DNA of 64,000 nucleotides from Dreissena polymorpha. Taxonomy: Eukaryota; Mollusca; Bivalvia; Myida; Dreissenidae. Location: positions 125,086,814 to 125,150,813 of the forward strand of contig NC_068359.1 in assembly GCF_020536995.1 (NCBI RefSeq), read 5' to 3'. Within the stretch, counting starts at the first letter, position 1. Every line of letters begins with the position of its first letter. Positions 48,896-59,436 of the stretch are shown piece after piece. Position numbers and translations under genes: made by a program. Below the pieces are notes generated by a model. That model had not been told where the DNA came from and searched no databases. It was given only the letters and a program-made list of their open reading frames with translations.

Positions 48896-49720
48896 TCACA
48901 TGGCGCGTGACACAATTGTTGGAAAACGTTTTGGAAATTAGTATGCCCCAGTCGGATATTCGACCTCTATGTGTGACGTTGATTTGAGCTAAGAGACAGG
49001 TCAAACGGACACATCTGCACCATAGTAAAAATGTGTGGTATATCAAAATAAAGTTACATTATGAATGATGAAGATGCTGTCTGGGTAAGCTGTTCAATTC
49101 TCAAATTCGAAAATTCACCTGTAAGTGAAAGCTACGATTGGAGCTAAGAGGATGCCGTTTCCAATCGGTGTAAATGTGTCGTAAATAACATTCAAAGTGG
49201 GTTATGAGGATGTTGTCTGAATAAAATGTTATTTGTAAATTTTAAACTTTGACCTTTCAGTGTGACATTGACTTTTCAAGTAGGGAGCTGCTACGGATGA
49301 AACGGTGCATCCACATTGTGACATTTCTTTAAACCAATTTTAAAATTGCATGATCCAAGATGAAGTTACAGTCCGGAAAAGCTTTGTATGTAAAACTTCA
49401 ACGATTGACCTTTTGTGAGTGGCATTGACCTTTGAGGCAAGGAGATGGATTTTACACAAGACACGCCGTCTTCAAATGGTCGTTATTAGGTATTTTAAAA
49501 TTACATCATGAATGATGAATTAATGTAAAAATGGTTTATGGCCACATTTGACTTTTGTTGCACACAAACGCCGTCTCTGCATGGTGGTCTTTCGTAGACC
49601 AAGATTTACTTTTGATCTCCAAATGTAACGTCGACTTTAGACATAGGGACACGGGTATTAAAAGCCACCCGTTTCTTCATGCTAAGCTGGTACTAAATCA
49701 TAAAATTGCATAATGAATGA
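48896..49720. repeat. Diverged tandem repeat, about 150-bp period
   Basis: Diverged units recur, each with versions of TGACCTTTCAGTGTGACATT, then GAGCTAAGAG, then CGTCTTCAAATGGT, then AAATTACATCATGAATGATG. There are about five units. A similar type of non-coding repeat is, from memory, widespread in molluscs. No coding function. Confidence 0.7.
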
Positions 49721-49756
49721 CACAGTCGAATAATAAGAATATAAGAAAAAAATATC

Positions 49757-49894
<138 letters not shown>

Positions 49895-51548
49895 TACCGG
49901 TGAATGAGTCGTTGTCATAGATACAGTCATGCGCCGTGTGGTAGCTGGCACTAGGTGTGAACACCAGCATGGCCGCCACTCCTGGAATCGCCGCTCTTGG
50001 TTGTCGTCTGAAAAAAGACAGTTGTTACCATAGAGATGGAAATAGTACTCACGTCGCATTCCGTTTATTTTTTAGAGAATAAGAAACCCTTAACCCAGAT
50101 ATTTTGCGAGTGGTTCTGTATTTTTGCCCGTAAAATCTTAATATTCGACACTAACCGATACTTTTTTGTCATCTTAATTGCATTTTTACGTCTTTGTTTT
50201 AGAAATGAAACGACTGGGCTGGGAATTGATGACTTAAAAACACGAACACATCAAATGACGTCATGAATATTTACGCGATTACGTCACTATATTGTGATAT
50301 CCGCGGTGATACACTTTCAAAACTTAATTCCACGTTGTTTGTGTTTGTTTGTTAATTCGTCAACAAAGCGCCGATGTTGGGATTAACTACTATGATTATT
50401 TTTTAACTCGTTCTTCAAAGCAGTTTATATTCCGTTTAACCACATGCTTTAATGCAGAAACAAAGCATTGGTATAAAATAATATGTTAATTATAAAAAAT
50501 GCAAACCGTTCGTACTCGATGATTGCAATAAGAAAAGAAAGAAACATGGCACTAAACAGTTTCCGGTGCAGGGAATCGAACCTAAGCACAACACCACATC
50601 GGACTACAATATCATTCAATTATATTAATAATGATAATAATATAGATAATAATAATGCTACTAATAATATGATAATAATAATTTTAATAACAATAATGAT
50701 AATAATAATGATAAATTTATCGTCACGACTTAATAATCTTTGAACATTATTCATAAATATATTAGTGTAAGTGAGAATTTAATTAAAATAATTTCCTGAA
50801 ATAAAGCAATTTATGTGCAAAATGTTACTTCTTCCATGTTTAAGGTATCGTCGTGAAGTAAATTTCTTATAAATTAAAAATCAATTGACACTGTAATAAA
50901 ATATATCATTGAATATCAAGAATTAAGACTGTCAAATAACAGCAAAATGCTGCCTTTGTTATTGGTGTTGCTGTTTTTGGAAATGTAACTTCCCAACTTA
51001 TAACCAAAAACAGTGATATCTATAAGCAAAAAGAAACAACAGCAAATTTCCCTTGGTAAAACTACAAATAAGATCTGCTTGTAGACGTCCAAACATTGAG
51101 CACGATAAGGAAACTGTTCTTTCCACCGCTGTTGACCAAATTGTTATACTATCGTTTTAGAATCGAAATTATATTTAAATTTTTAAGATTATATCTGTAA
51201 TCATGTAAGAGCTAAATTAATGTAAACATAGGTAAGTACATCATTTAAATTTATCTGTGTGTTAACTATTCATGGTTTAATAAACAATTCTTTTCTTTTC
51301 GATTCATGAATATAAAATAAATCTGGGCAACGTCATCATGGGTAAATGTCTTTGCATCAGAAGTAAAAAATAGTGTATTCTATTCACTGAAAAACAACGA
51401 TAAATAATTTAAAAATAAATAATTATATATATTATATTATAACAAATAAAACAAAATGCAAACCTACCTTATGTTCATTCCTTCAAATCACAGCAGTTTA
51501 CCAGTTTTTTTAATTGCAATGAATAAAATCCACCTCACTTCAACCAGC
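49895..51548. other. Non-coding with simple repeats
   Basis: No gene is supported. A segment at about 50545-50590, read on the minus strand, ends GGTTCGATTCCCTGCACCGG, which resembles the 3' half of a tRNA with a B box, possibly a SINE or tRNA relic. An (AAT)-rich microsatellite lies at about 50628-50718. The rest is AT-rich. Confidence 0.5.
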
Positions 51549-51600
51549 AATGGTATTGCTCTGGTAACAGGGGCAATGGTATTGCTCTTGTAACAGGGGC
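51549..51600. repeat. 26-bp tandem duplication
   Basis: AATGGTATTGCTCTGGTAAC followed by AGGGGC is repeated once head to tail with a single difference. A recent local duplication. Confidence 0.85.
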
Positions 51601-51832
51601 AGAACCAGTGTATAATTTACTGACATGAACTATCATATACAAATATGTTGCTGGTGTCTCATCGTATGATACTAAATCCATTCGTTTCCCATGTAACGGA
51701 GATATCTGTCAATCGTATATACTGATCGTAAAAGAAAGGCGATTGTTGTCCCCGACCACATATGTTTATCACTCAGAATATTCGCACGGGAGGCCATCAC
51801 ATTATGCAGCCTCCGGCGTGGATGGACATTAA

Positions 51833-52337
51833 AGGGGCCTTTTCACGTTTAGGTAAATTGACACAAAAATAAAGTTGTTTCAGATTCGCAAATTTTCGTT
51901 TTAGTTATAAAATGTGTGAGGAAACAGTAATACTGAACATTAACCATGCTCTTATAAAGCCATTATATGCATCTTTTGACGATTTAAAAACCTGAAAACT
52001 GTAAAGCTTTGCAACGCGAAACGATTGAATAATTTGGAGAGTTCTGTTGTTATCGTTATATTTTGTGAAACTAAGAGGATTGCTAATATAAAGTATAAAA
52101 ATACATTAGTGTTTGTATGAGCACGGATGGCCGAGTGGTCTATGTGGTAGACTTTTACCCCAGAACTCCCTGGGTCAGTGGTTCGAGCCCTGTTAAGGGT
52201 TACTTATTTATTTATTTATTTTATTTTTTAATTCTTGATATTTGACTGGAGCTTTTTAGATCCAATTGTTACATTTATAAATATAAAGCATTTAATGACA
52301 AACTTCATTACATGCCAATATCTGTGAAAAGGCCCCT
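51833..52337. mobile_element. 505-bp MITE flanked by TTAA, carrying a tRNA-like SINE
   Basis: The perfect 14-bp ends AGGGGCCTTTTCAC (51833-51846) and GTGAAAAGGCCCCT (52324-52337) are each bordered by TTAA. A TTAA duplication is known for piggyBac and some other superfamilies; family assignment is inference. The middle holds a tRNA-derived segment at 52121-52203 and a TTTA-rich tail. No ORF. Confidence 0.88.
52121..52245 (+). repeat. tRNA-derived SINE-like segment
   Basis: GCACGGATGGCCGAGTGGTC gives a Leu/Ser-type A box, and GGTTCGAGCCC a canonical B box about 55 nt further on. A (TTTA)n and T-rich tail follows. The acceptor ends do not pair well (GCACGG against AGGGTTAC), so this is a SINE or tRNA relic rather than a working tRNA gene. 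It lies within the TTAA-flanked MITE, either as an insertion or as part of that family. Confidence 0.7.
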
Positions 52338-52774
52338 TTAAACCCTAGAACCACACACACACACGCGCGCGCGCGTTTTATCATGTCCATATAGTGGAAG
52401 CGAGTCTGTGTTCTTCATAAATACGAAGCAGATAAGTACCAATCCAAGTAATATTACGTAGCGTTTATGCATGTGTGTAAGAGATGAAATGACTAGCCAC
52501 AAGAACATTTGCAAACACTACTGATGTCAATATTAGCTGTTTCGTAAACATCTCTATTGCAGCTCGATCTTTCTGGTATTTGTCATAGGATGTTTGCTAT
52601 AGTAAAATGAAATATAGAGTGCCTTATGACGATGGCAATGAACATAGTACTCCAATTGATAAGGAAAGTTGCTAACAGCTAGACGTCATAAACAAAAATA
52701 TCAATTTGCACTACTTATAATACCTGACTAAAAGTGTTAAGCCGATAAAGTAAAAGCAAAAGACGGATGGTATG
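52338..52774. other. Spacer with a short (AC)n(GC)n tract
   Basis: An ACACAC/GCGCGC simple repeat lies at 52352-52376. Nothing else is recognised in these 440 bp. Confidence 0.5.
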
Positions 52775-53506
52775 TATGGTGTACGAACTGGTCCAAAACT
52801 ATTCAAAACCGTCCGGGACAGTTTATAAACCGTCACGGACGGTTTGTAAACCGTCCCGGACAGTTTATAAACCGTCCGGGACGATGTAGGAATGTTTTCG
52901 ACCGTTCGTGTGCATAAACCGTCCGGGACGGTTTAAACTGTCCGATACGGTATTTTTTTTGCTGAACAGTAGTTTTTTTTTTCAAAAGGATAATACTTTT
53001 TCAAGTAACAATTGACAAAAATACCGCAAGCAAAGCCGGAGATTGAAAGTTTTCTGAATTAGTTAAAGAAATACTTTTTTTATATAAATATTTGATTTTT
53101 GAACTTTGTGATAAAAATATACTGGACCTAACATAAATTAAATTTCATCATTCTTTTTTGTTTATTTGTTTTGACAAGACAATGACAAGAAAGCAATTGA
53201 TGATTTTTCTTCTACACTTGTTGTAAATGGTGTATCTTTAATTACGTCAGATTCTGATTGGTTGATTGACTCCTCTTCAAAATCTATGCCATACTATAAT
53301 TTTACGCCAGAAAACCGTCCCGGACGGTTGCCTAAACTGTATCGGACGGTTTGTTATCCACAAAATAAATCGCTTGGTACGGTTTACAGACGCACGAGCG
53401 GTTCAAAAGTATGTAACTGTCCGATACAGTTTAGTAAACCGTCCGGGACGGTTTATTAACAGTCCCGGACGGCTTAGAATAATTTTGGACCAGTTCGTAC
53501 ACCATA
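52775..53506. mobile_element. 732-bp MITE with CCGTCCGGGACGG subterminal repeats
   Basis: TIRs of about 30 bp with one mismatch: left TATGGTGTACGAACTGGTCC then AAAACTATTC, and its complement at 53477-53506. About 120 bp inside each end holds many copies of the palindromic word ACCGTCCGGGACGGTTTA and variants in both orientations. The 400-bp centre is AT-rich. ORFs that start inside have no family resemblance. Confidence 0.9.
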
Positions 53507-53811
53507 GTTATGTGGCGAAGTGTATGATACCGCATCAACGATCTAAACATGGGGAACGTATCTGTGCCACACTAACATCGACCAATATACATATTAACAC
53601 TTTTCTCTGTGATTGTTATCGCCGTATAAGCCACGCTCCACGCACGCTCTTGTTGCCCTGTGCCCTATGGTTGGATTACACAAATTCCAATGCCAATTAT
53701 AAATTTTCCAACTTTCAAGGCATTTTTCTTGCCTTTCGTATATATCAAATTCTGCAAGTCTGGAATCATTTCGAAGACAAATATGTCCTCTTTCAATAAT
53801 TTCAGTCAAAC
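53507..53811. other. No gene confirmed
   Basis: The minus strand has a Cys-containing frame (53594-53809) following the possible secreted peptide gene described next, but without clear linkage. Nothing else is recognised. Confidence 0.4.
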
Positions 53812-54018
53812 TTAGTTATATGGTTTTCTGAAAAAAGTAAAATTCGCCCAAAGGCAAGCACCCTCGGAACACAGAATTTCGGACGTGAGATTTTGACAAA
53901 AGCCGCGTACTTCAATAAATGCATCCCACGCAATCATCTTTCTATATAGTCTCAATGAAATGAACCAAAATGTTGCAGACACACATGGCATACAGTAACA
54001 AATAATAACAAATAGCAT
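53812..54018 (-). CDS. Possible small secreted Cys-containing protein (hypothetical)
   Basis: From ATG at 54018 the frame gives 68 residues. The first 15 (MLFVIICYCMPCVSA) look like a short signal peptide with an Ala at a plausible cleavage site. The mature part reads TFWFISLRLYRKMIAW and contains Cys near GFCQNLTSEILCSEGACLW with one NLT glycosylation site. The frame is open a little further upstream but without an ATG. I recognise no family, and a chance ORF is quite possible. Confidence 0.2.
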   Translation of the reverse strand: MLFVIICYCMPCVSATFWFISLRLYRKMIAWDAFIEVRGFCQNLTSEILCSEGACLWANFTFFRKPYN

Positions 54019-54173
54019 AAGTGGAATCGCTAAATTGCTCCAAAACAAGAAGAGAAAAGTGACTCATTTGAAATAGGTACTTCTATGATTTGTGCACGAT
54101 TCCAATTGCTACTGGCTTATGGCACATGTTTTTGGCATTTCTAAAACAATTGGAAAAATATCCCGCCAAAGGA
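54019..54173. other. Short spacer
   Basis: Nothing recognised between the hypothetical ORF and the hairpin MITE. Confidence 0.5.
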
Positions 54174-54356
54174 CTAGAGAAAACGAAGTTCGCACAGGCT
54201 AATCAGGGACGACACTTTCGAGACTTCCTTTAAACGAAAAATACCATAACAGCGGAAAGTGTCGTCCCTGATTAGCCTGTGCGGACTGCACAGGCTAATC
54301 TGGGACGACACTTTACGCACATGCATTATGCCCAGTTTTCTCAGAACACGACTCAT
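54174..54356. mobile_element. Hairpin MITE copy (family C), well preserved right half
   Basis: GTGTCGTCCCTGATTAGCCT, then GTGCGGACTGCACAGGCTAA, then TCTGGGACGACACTTTACGC form a nested palindrome. A shortened left half (GCACAGGCTAATCAGGGACG) lies 60 bp upstream. The right end is CCCAGTTTTCTCAGAAC. This is the clearest view of the family arm: an inner palindrome flanked by inverted GGACGACACTTT words. Confidence 0.88.
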
Positions 54357-55578
54357 ATTATGTTTGATGGCGCTAAAAGGCCTGCATTTTTATGCGTTGC
54401 TCATCAGATTTAAAGCTCAAAAATTCGTATGTTTCAATTCCCGTATACGTTTGAAATAAGACAAAGGCTGTATTAAAATACTATTCTTGATATTTGTTTA
54501 AAAAAAGAGTGCATGTGAAGAAAACAAAATACATGAATACCTATGCAATGGATTACGGGGCTTATTTCACTTCGTATTTAACTCGCATTAAGAGGTAACA
54601 TTATTTTTAAAAATAATAAATTGTTCCTGGAGAAGTTGATAGAAATGTGCGGTTACAACTAATTGTTTTCATAAAATGCATGAACAAGTCGAATATAAAT
54701 TAATACCCGCGGTAAGTTAAGCATATAAAATCCATATTCGTTGACATTCTCGGGTGTATGATTCTTTGTTCGTCCATATATGACAACGTTACCGCGGGCT
54801 ATCTTTAGAATGATTAACGAAATAATTAACAAGGGCAGAAGTCGATTTGAACGTATAATACAATATTTACCCAATTATACAATAAAAATATATTTAAAAA
54901 ATCAATTCGATTTTCGACAGAATTATGAAACGTCATGTTAAATATGTTAAATATGGCATACATTGGATTTCGCTTATATTCATCTTTACAATTTACATCT
55001 AAATTATCATATCATCTACATCATAACATCCCTCGGAACCACCAGATCTATGCGCGGGGGCTGGTGCAACAGATCGCTCATTAGTACTGACAAGACACCC
55101 TGCTATCCCAAAATGACGTTAATGGCCACGATGGTAGCCAACTCGTTGTTTGCGGTACACACTAGATGGTCGAAACGATAGTGCAGCAGTATCAAAGATA
55201 TTCCACGAGAATAGTTACATCACACTACAACGGGCATATAGTGGGAATTTGAAGAATATATTGACATCCCGGGTAACATGTTCGTAAGTGGAGATGGAAT
55301 ATCATTAAAGAAACACAAGCATATGATGTTTAATTATAACAACATGCCCATTGTAATATAGTGTTTTCTGGACTTATCAGTTAGACGAGACACGGTCGTG
55401 CGCAGAATTCATGAAATAAAACACAAGAGCCGATTTCAATGTTCACATATGTAAATGACATACTTGTTTATAGATCCCATCCGCGAACTTATGCTCTTTC
55501 AATACTTGTAACAATCTAATCACACTACTTACTTTCCTTGAAGTAACCGATGGATTTACAAATAAAATATTCCAGAAC
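54357..55578. other. No gene recognised
   Basis: AT-rich DNA. The GC-richer stretch at 55025-55200 has open frames on both strands but nothing I can assign. Confidence 0.45.
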
Positions 55579-55806
55579 TTAACCCATTTATGCCTAGCGT
55601 CTAGAAAAAAGGCCTTAGCAAACAGCGTAGACCCAGATGAGACGCGCATGATGCGGCGTCTCATCAGGGTCTGCGCTGATAGCTTAAAAGAATTTCTGTA
55701 AGAAATATTCTAAATATAGAAATAAATATACTAGACATTCCTTATTTTGGAAATAAATTGATCCAATTTAGAAGGATGGGAGAGTCAACTAGGCATAAAT
55801 GGGTAA
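55579..55806. mobile_element. 228-bp MITE with TTAACCCATTTATGCCTAG ends
   Basis: The left end TTAACCCATTTATGCCTAG (55579-55597) and right end CTAGGCATAAATGGGTAA (55789-55806) are inverted repeats. The interior carries the palindrome GATGAGACGC...GCGTCTCATC around ATGATGCG. Family and target site are not certain; TTA or TTAA borders both ends. Confidence 0.88.
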
Positions 55807-56131
55807 AATACCTCGTGACCGGCACTGAAATCACATGTAATTGTATACATTGTATTTTCAGAACTTACCTCCGTTTCGGTAACAATTGCAATCACAAGTA
55901 AAATACTTCCATAACTGAACTTCCTTGCGGTAACCAATCCAATCACAAGTAAAATATGTCGAGAAATAACCTCCAGCCTCATACAATACATTCACAAGTA
56001 AAATATTTATAAACATTACCTCCCTAGCTGGCAGTAATATAAAAATATTTCCCGACATTGAAGGATGTTCGGTTTGCACTTTCATCGAATTTCATCAAAA
56101 TAAGTTCAATGAAAGGCGTTAGCCTTAGCCG

Positions 56132-56185
<54 letters not shown>

Positions 56186-56310
56186 TAATCATCATCATTC
56201 AATCAATTTGTCAGTCAGTAAGTCAGTCTATCAATCAATAACTAAATCATTCATTCATTCAATAAATCTTTCAATAAATCATTCATTCAATCATTCATTA
56301 AATAAATATA
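56132..56310. repeat. (CAAT)n tetranucleotide microsatellite and degenerate tail
   Basis: Pure TCAA/CAAT repeats run from 56132 to about 56185, then degenerate ATTC/AATC words to about 56310. The Asn/Ser/Ile-rich ORF through it is a repeat artefact. Confidence 0.92.
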
Positions 56311-56567
56311 GAATCGAACAGTGCCATGTGCAAAACGTTCACAATTATAATATAACTTGAAAGAGCTGAATATAAAGCCGTCTAGAGCATCGAATATAAT
56401 ATCGCGGTTTCGCATAAGCGTAGTTCTATATTGCGAGATCGCGAGATTTAATTTGAACTCTCGACTTTCTGTCTGTTGCATGAGCCAAAACAGGCCATTT
56501 TTGTCAACGATATGTAGCATACAGCATGATGCGTAAAATCAGATGCAGGTTTGGAAAACAAATATAT

Positions 56568-57905
56568 ATGAGCCGCGCTCTGTGAAAAGGGGGTTTCATG
56601 CATGTTCGTAAAGCGTCGTCCCAGATTAGCCTGTGCAGTCCGAACAGGCCAATTAGGGACGACACTTTCCGCTTTTATGATTTACTAAAAGTCTCTTCTT
56701 ATCAAAAATCCACTTTAGGCGGAGAGGGTCGTCCCTGATTAGCCTGTACGGACGACACTTTGCGCACAAGCATTAAACCACTTTTTAACAGAGCACGGCT
56801 CATATCTGCGTTTTTTTTTATTTACTTCCATTTACGATAAAGCATTCTAAACTTTACCTGCTGATGTAATTGCTTAGCGTATAGACGAATATATCCGTGA
56901 ATAAGTTGAGCCTTGTTCTGAGAAAACTGGACATAGTGCATGTGCGTAAAGTGTCATCCCAGATTGGCCTGTGAAGTCCACACAGGCTAATCAGGGACGA
57001 CACTTACCGCTTAAAATTGATTTTCGGTAAGGTGGGACTTCCTCGAAACTAAAAATACCATAAAAGCGGAAAGTGTCGTCCCTGATAAGCCTGTACGGAC
57101 TGCACATGCTAATCTGGGACGACACTTTGCGCACAAGCATTAAACCACTTTTTAACAGAGCACGGCTCATATCTGCGTTTTTTTTTATTTACTTCCATTT
57201 TCGATAAAGCATTGTAAACTTTACCTGCTGGTGTAATTACTTAGCGTATAGACGAATATATCCGTGAATAAGTTGAGCCTTGTTCTGAGAAAACTGGGCA
57301 TAATGCATGTGCGTAAAGTGTCATCCCAGATTGGCCTGTGAAGTCCACACAGGCTAATCAGGGACGACACTTTGCGCTTAAAATTGATTTTCGGTAAGGT
57401 GGTACTTCCTTGAAACTAAAAAAAACATAAAAGCGGAAACTGTCGTCCCTGATAAGCCTGTACGGAGTGCACATGCTAATCTGGGACGACACTTTACGCA
57501 TATGCATTGAACCCCTTTTCAACAGAGCACGGCTCATATCTTCGATTTTTTTTTTTTACTTCCATTTACGATAAAGCATTGTAAACTTTACCTGCTGGTG
57601 TAATTACTTAGCGTATAGACGAATATATCCGTGAATAAGTTGAACCTTGTTCTGAGAAAACTGGGCATAATGCATGTGCGTAAAGTGTCATCCCAGATTA
57701 GCCTGTGCAGTCCGCACAGGCTAATCAGGGACGACACTTTCCGCTTAAACTTGATTTTCGGTAAAGAGAGAATTCCTTGAAACTAAAAATACCATAAAAG
57801 CGGAAAGTGTCGTCCCTGATAAGCATGTGCGGACTGCACAAGCTAATCTTGGAGGCACTTTACGAACATGCATTAAGCCCAGTTTTCTCAGAACGCGACT
57901 CAGTT
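56568..57905. mobile_element. Four hairpin MITE (family C) copies, three in 367-bp tandem
   Basis: Landmark CGCACAAGCATTAAACCACT at 56763 and 57130, with its variant near 57497, recurs every 367 bp. Each unit includes one hairpin element (left arm CCCAGATTGGCCTGTGAAGT, right arm CTGTACGGACTGCACATGCT) plus about 110 bp of linker (CTTCCATTTACGATAAAGCA, then TATAGACGAATATATCCGTG). The linker is amplified with the element, so this is a segmental tandem duplication, not repeated insertion. Confidence 0.9.
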
Positions 57906-59144
57906 ATATCTGATAAATAAGACATTACTAGAAACAGTAGTTTCACGCTCCACGCACGATTATGTGTGTGTTCGCTTATTTCACTGAAAACTTTGTACTT
58001 GTATAAGAAATGCAGTTGTTTTTGTTCTTGTCCAATGGAGTTTATCATGCTCATTGAAAATATACATTCCTGTACGCTTGTACAGATTTTGTTGCGTGTT
58101 TTAATTTTAAACCTCAAATAGACAAGCACGGAACACGAAAACACGATGCGAGAGCACGGGATAACGATGTATTACTTTCATAAAACAAATGGAACTTAAG
58201 GCGTGTCAAACGTTGCAAAAGTCAAGCTTTGCATATTTACGTGATATATTTGTGTATATAAGTTCTATATTTCCATGCTCGTGTGGTATAGTTGTATATA
58301 TTTGTTGTACATGTATAAAGTTATATACATATAATTATAAAAGCTAAAATCCTATTATTATATGGCAAAATAAATATGTGTTGTATAAATTTCATATTTA
58401 TATTTCATATTTTCATATATCTTTTCAAAAAGTTAATGTATCTGTGCAATATCTTCTTATATGTATATATGATCAAATTGTGATGTTTGTGTTGTATAAT
58501 TTTCAAAAAAAATGAATGTGTGTGATTTACACGTTCATATTTAGGTGCATTTTGTCTATGTATTTGTTGTAAAATGGTCATAGATTTTATCGAAATCGCC
58601 CTCCAGAAACCCTGTAATCTGAGGACGCTTGCATTTGAGTGATTAATGTTTTCTAAAAATGTGAGAGAAGGTGTTTTTTTTGAAGATTGTCCATCTTTAA
58701 AGTGATGTAAGGCTTGAAAGGTTTGATATTTATTAAAGGAACGCAAATGTTTCTAAAGTTGGCAGATTTATAATGGGACCCTACGGGATTCGGAATTAGT
58801 GTTACCTTACCTACCGGGTATATGACCATGTTTAGCATACATAAATTAAAATAACAAACTCATACATGAAGTTATGCAATACACTTTTTTTCATACATAT
58901 TTTACAATACACATGTATGGCTTTATATAACATATCTACACAAGTATAACACATAAACATGAAAATATAGGACATGTATACACAAAGATATCACATACAT
59001 GTGCAAACATTAAATTTTGCAACGCTTTACACGCCATAAAATATATCTGTTTTAATTTTTGATTAACGGTTTTATAAATACGAACGCACACATACACTAA
59101 TGATTCACTTGAAAAATAATTCAACACGGCAATAGTGCATATGG
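57906..59144. other. No gene recognised
   Basis: AT-rich intergenic DNA. Open frames on the minus strand (57860-58144 and 58405-58838) show no domain and have extreme composition. Confidence 0.5.
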
Positions 59145-59290
59145 GCCGCGTTCTGTGAAAAAGGGGTTTAATGCATGTGCACAAAGTGTCGTTCCAGATT
59201 AGCATGCGCAGTCCGCACAGTTTAATCAGTGACAACACTTTCCGATTTTATGATTTGTCGTTTAATGAAAGTTTAGCAAAAATCTAGTTC
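59145..59290. mobile_element. Truncated hairpin MITE copy (family C)
   Basis: The left half only: GCGTTCTGTGAAAAAGGGGT, then GTCGTTCCAGATTAGCATGC, then CAGTCCGCACAG. The right half is lost. It lies about 150 bp upstream of the NOC2L-like start codon, so it is in or near that gene's promoter. Confidence 0.7.
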
Positions 59291-59436
59291 AGGCGGATGT
59301 TTGATTTGCGTGTGACAGTTAAATAAAATTCCGTTTTGGTTTCAAACGAGAGGTAAAGCAGTTTTACACGAATTCAAATTTTGTTGTATATTAGTGACTG
59401 TTAGCCTCCTGTAACCGTCTTCTGCACTGAACCATC

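Noticed and set aside
50545-50590. Second tRNA gene
   Set aside because: Only the 3' half with a B box is convincing; no A box or acceptor pairing was found.
53262-53799. Overlapping plus-strand frames of 65 and 177 codons
   Set aside because: They begin inside a MITE and use its subterminal CCGTCC repeats; no domain is seen.
55025-55200. GC-richer patch with open frames on both strands
   Set aside because: I could not match it to any family, and found no splice or start context strong enough to call an exon.
56058-56360. Asn/Ser/Ile-rich frame
   Set aside because: It reads through the (CAAT)n repeat and its degenerate tail.
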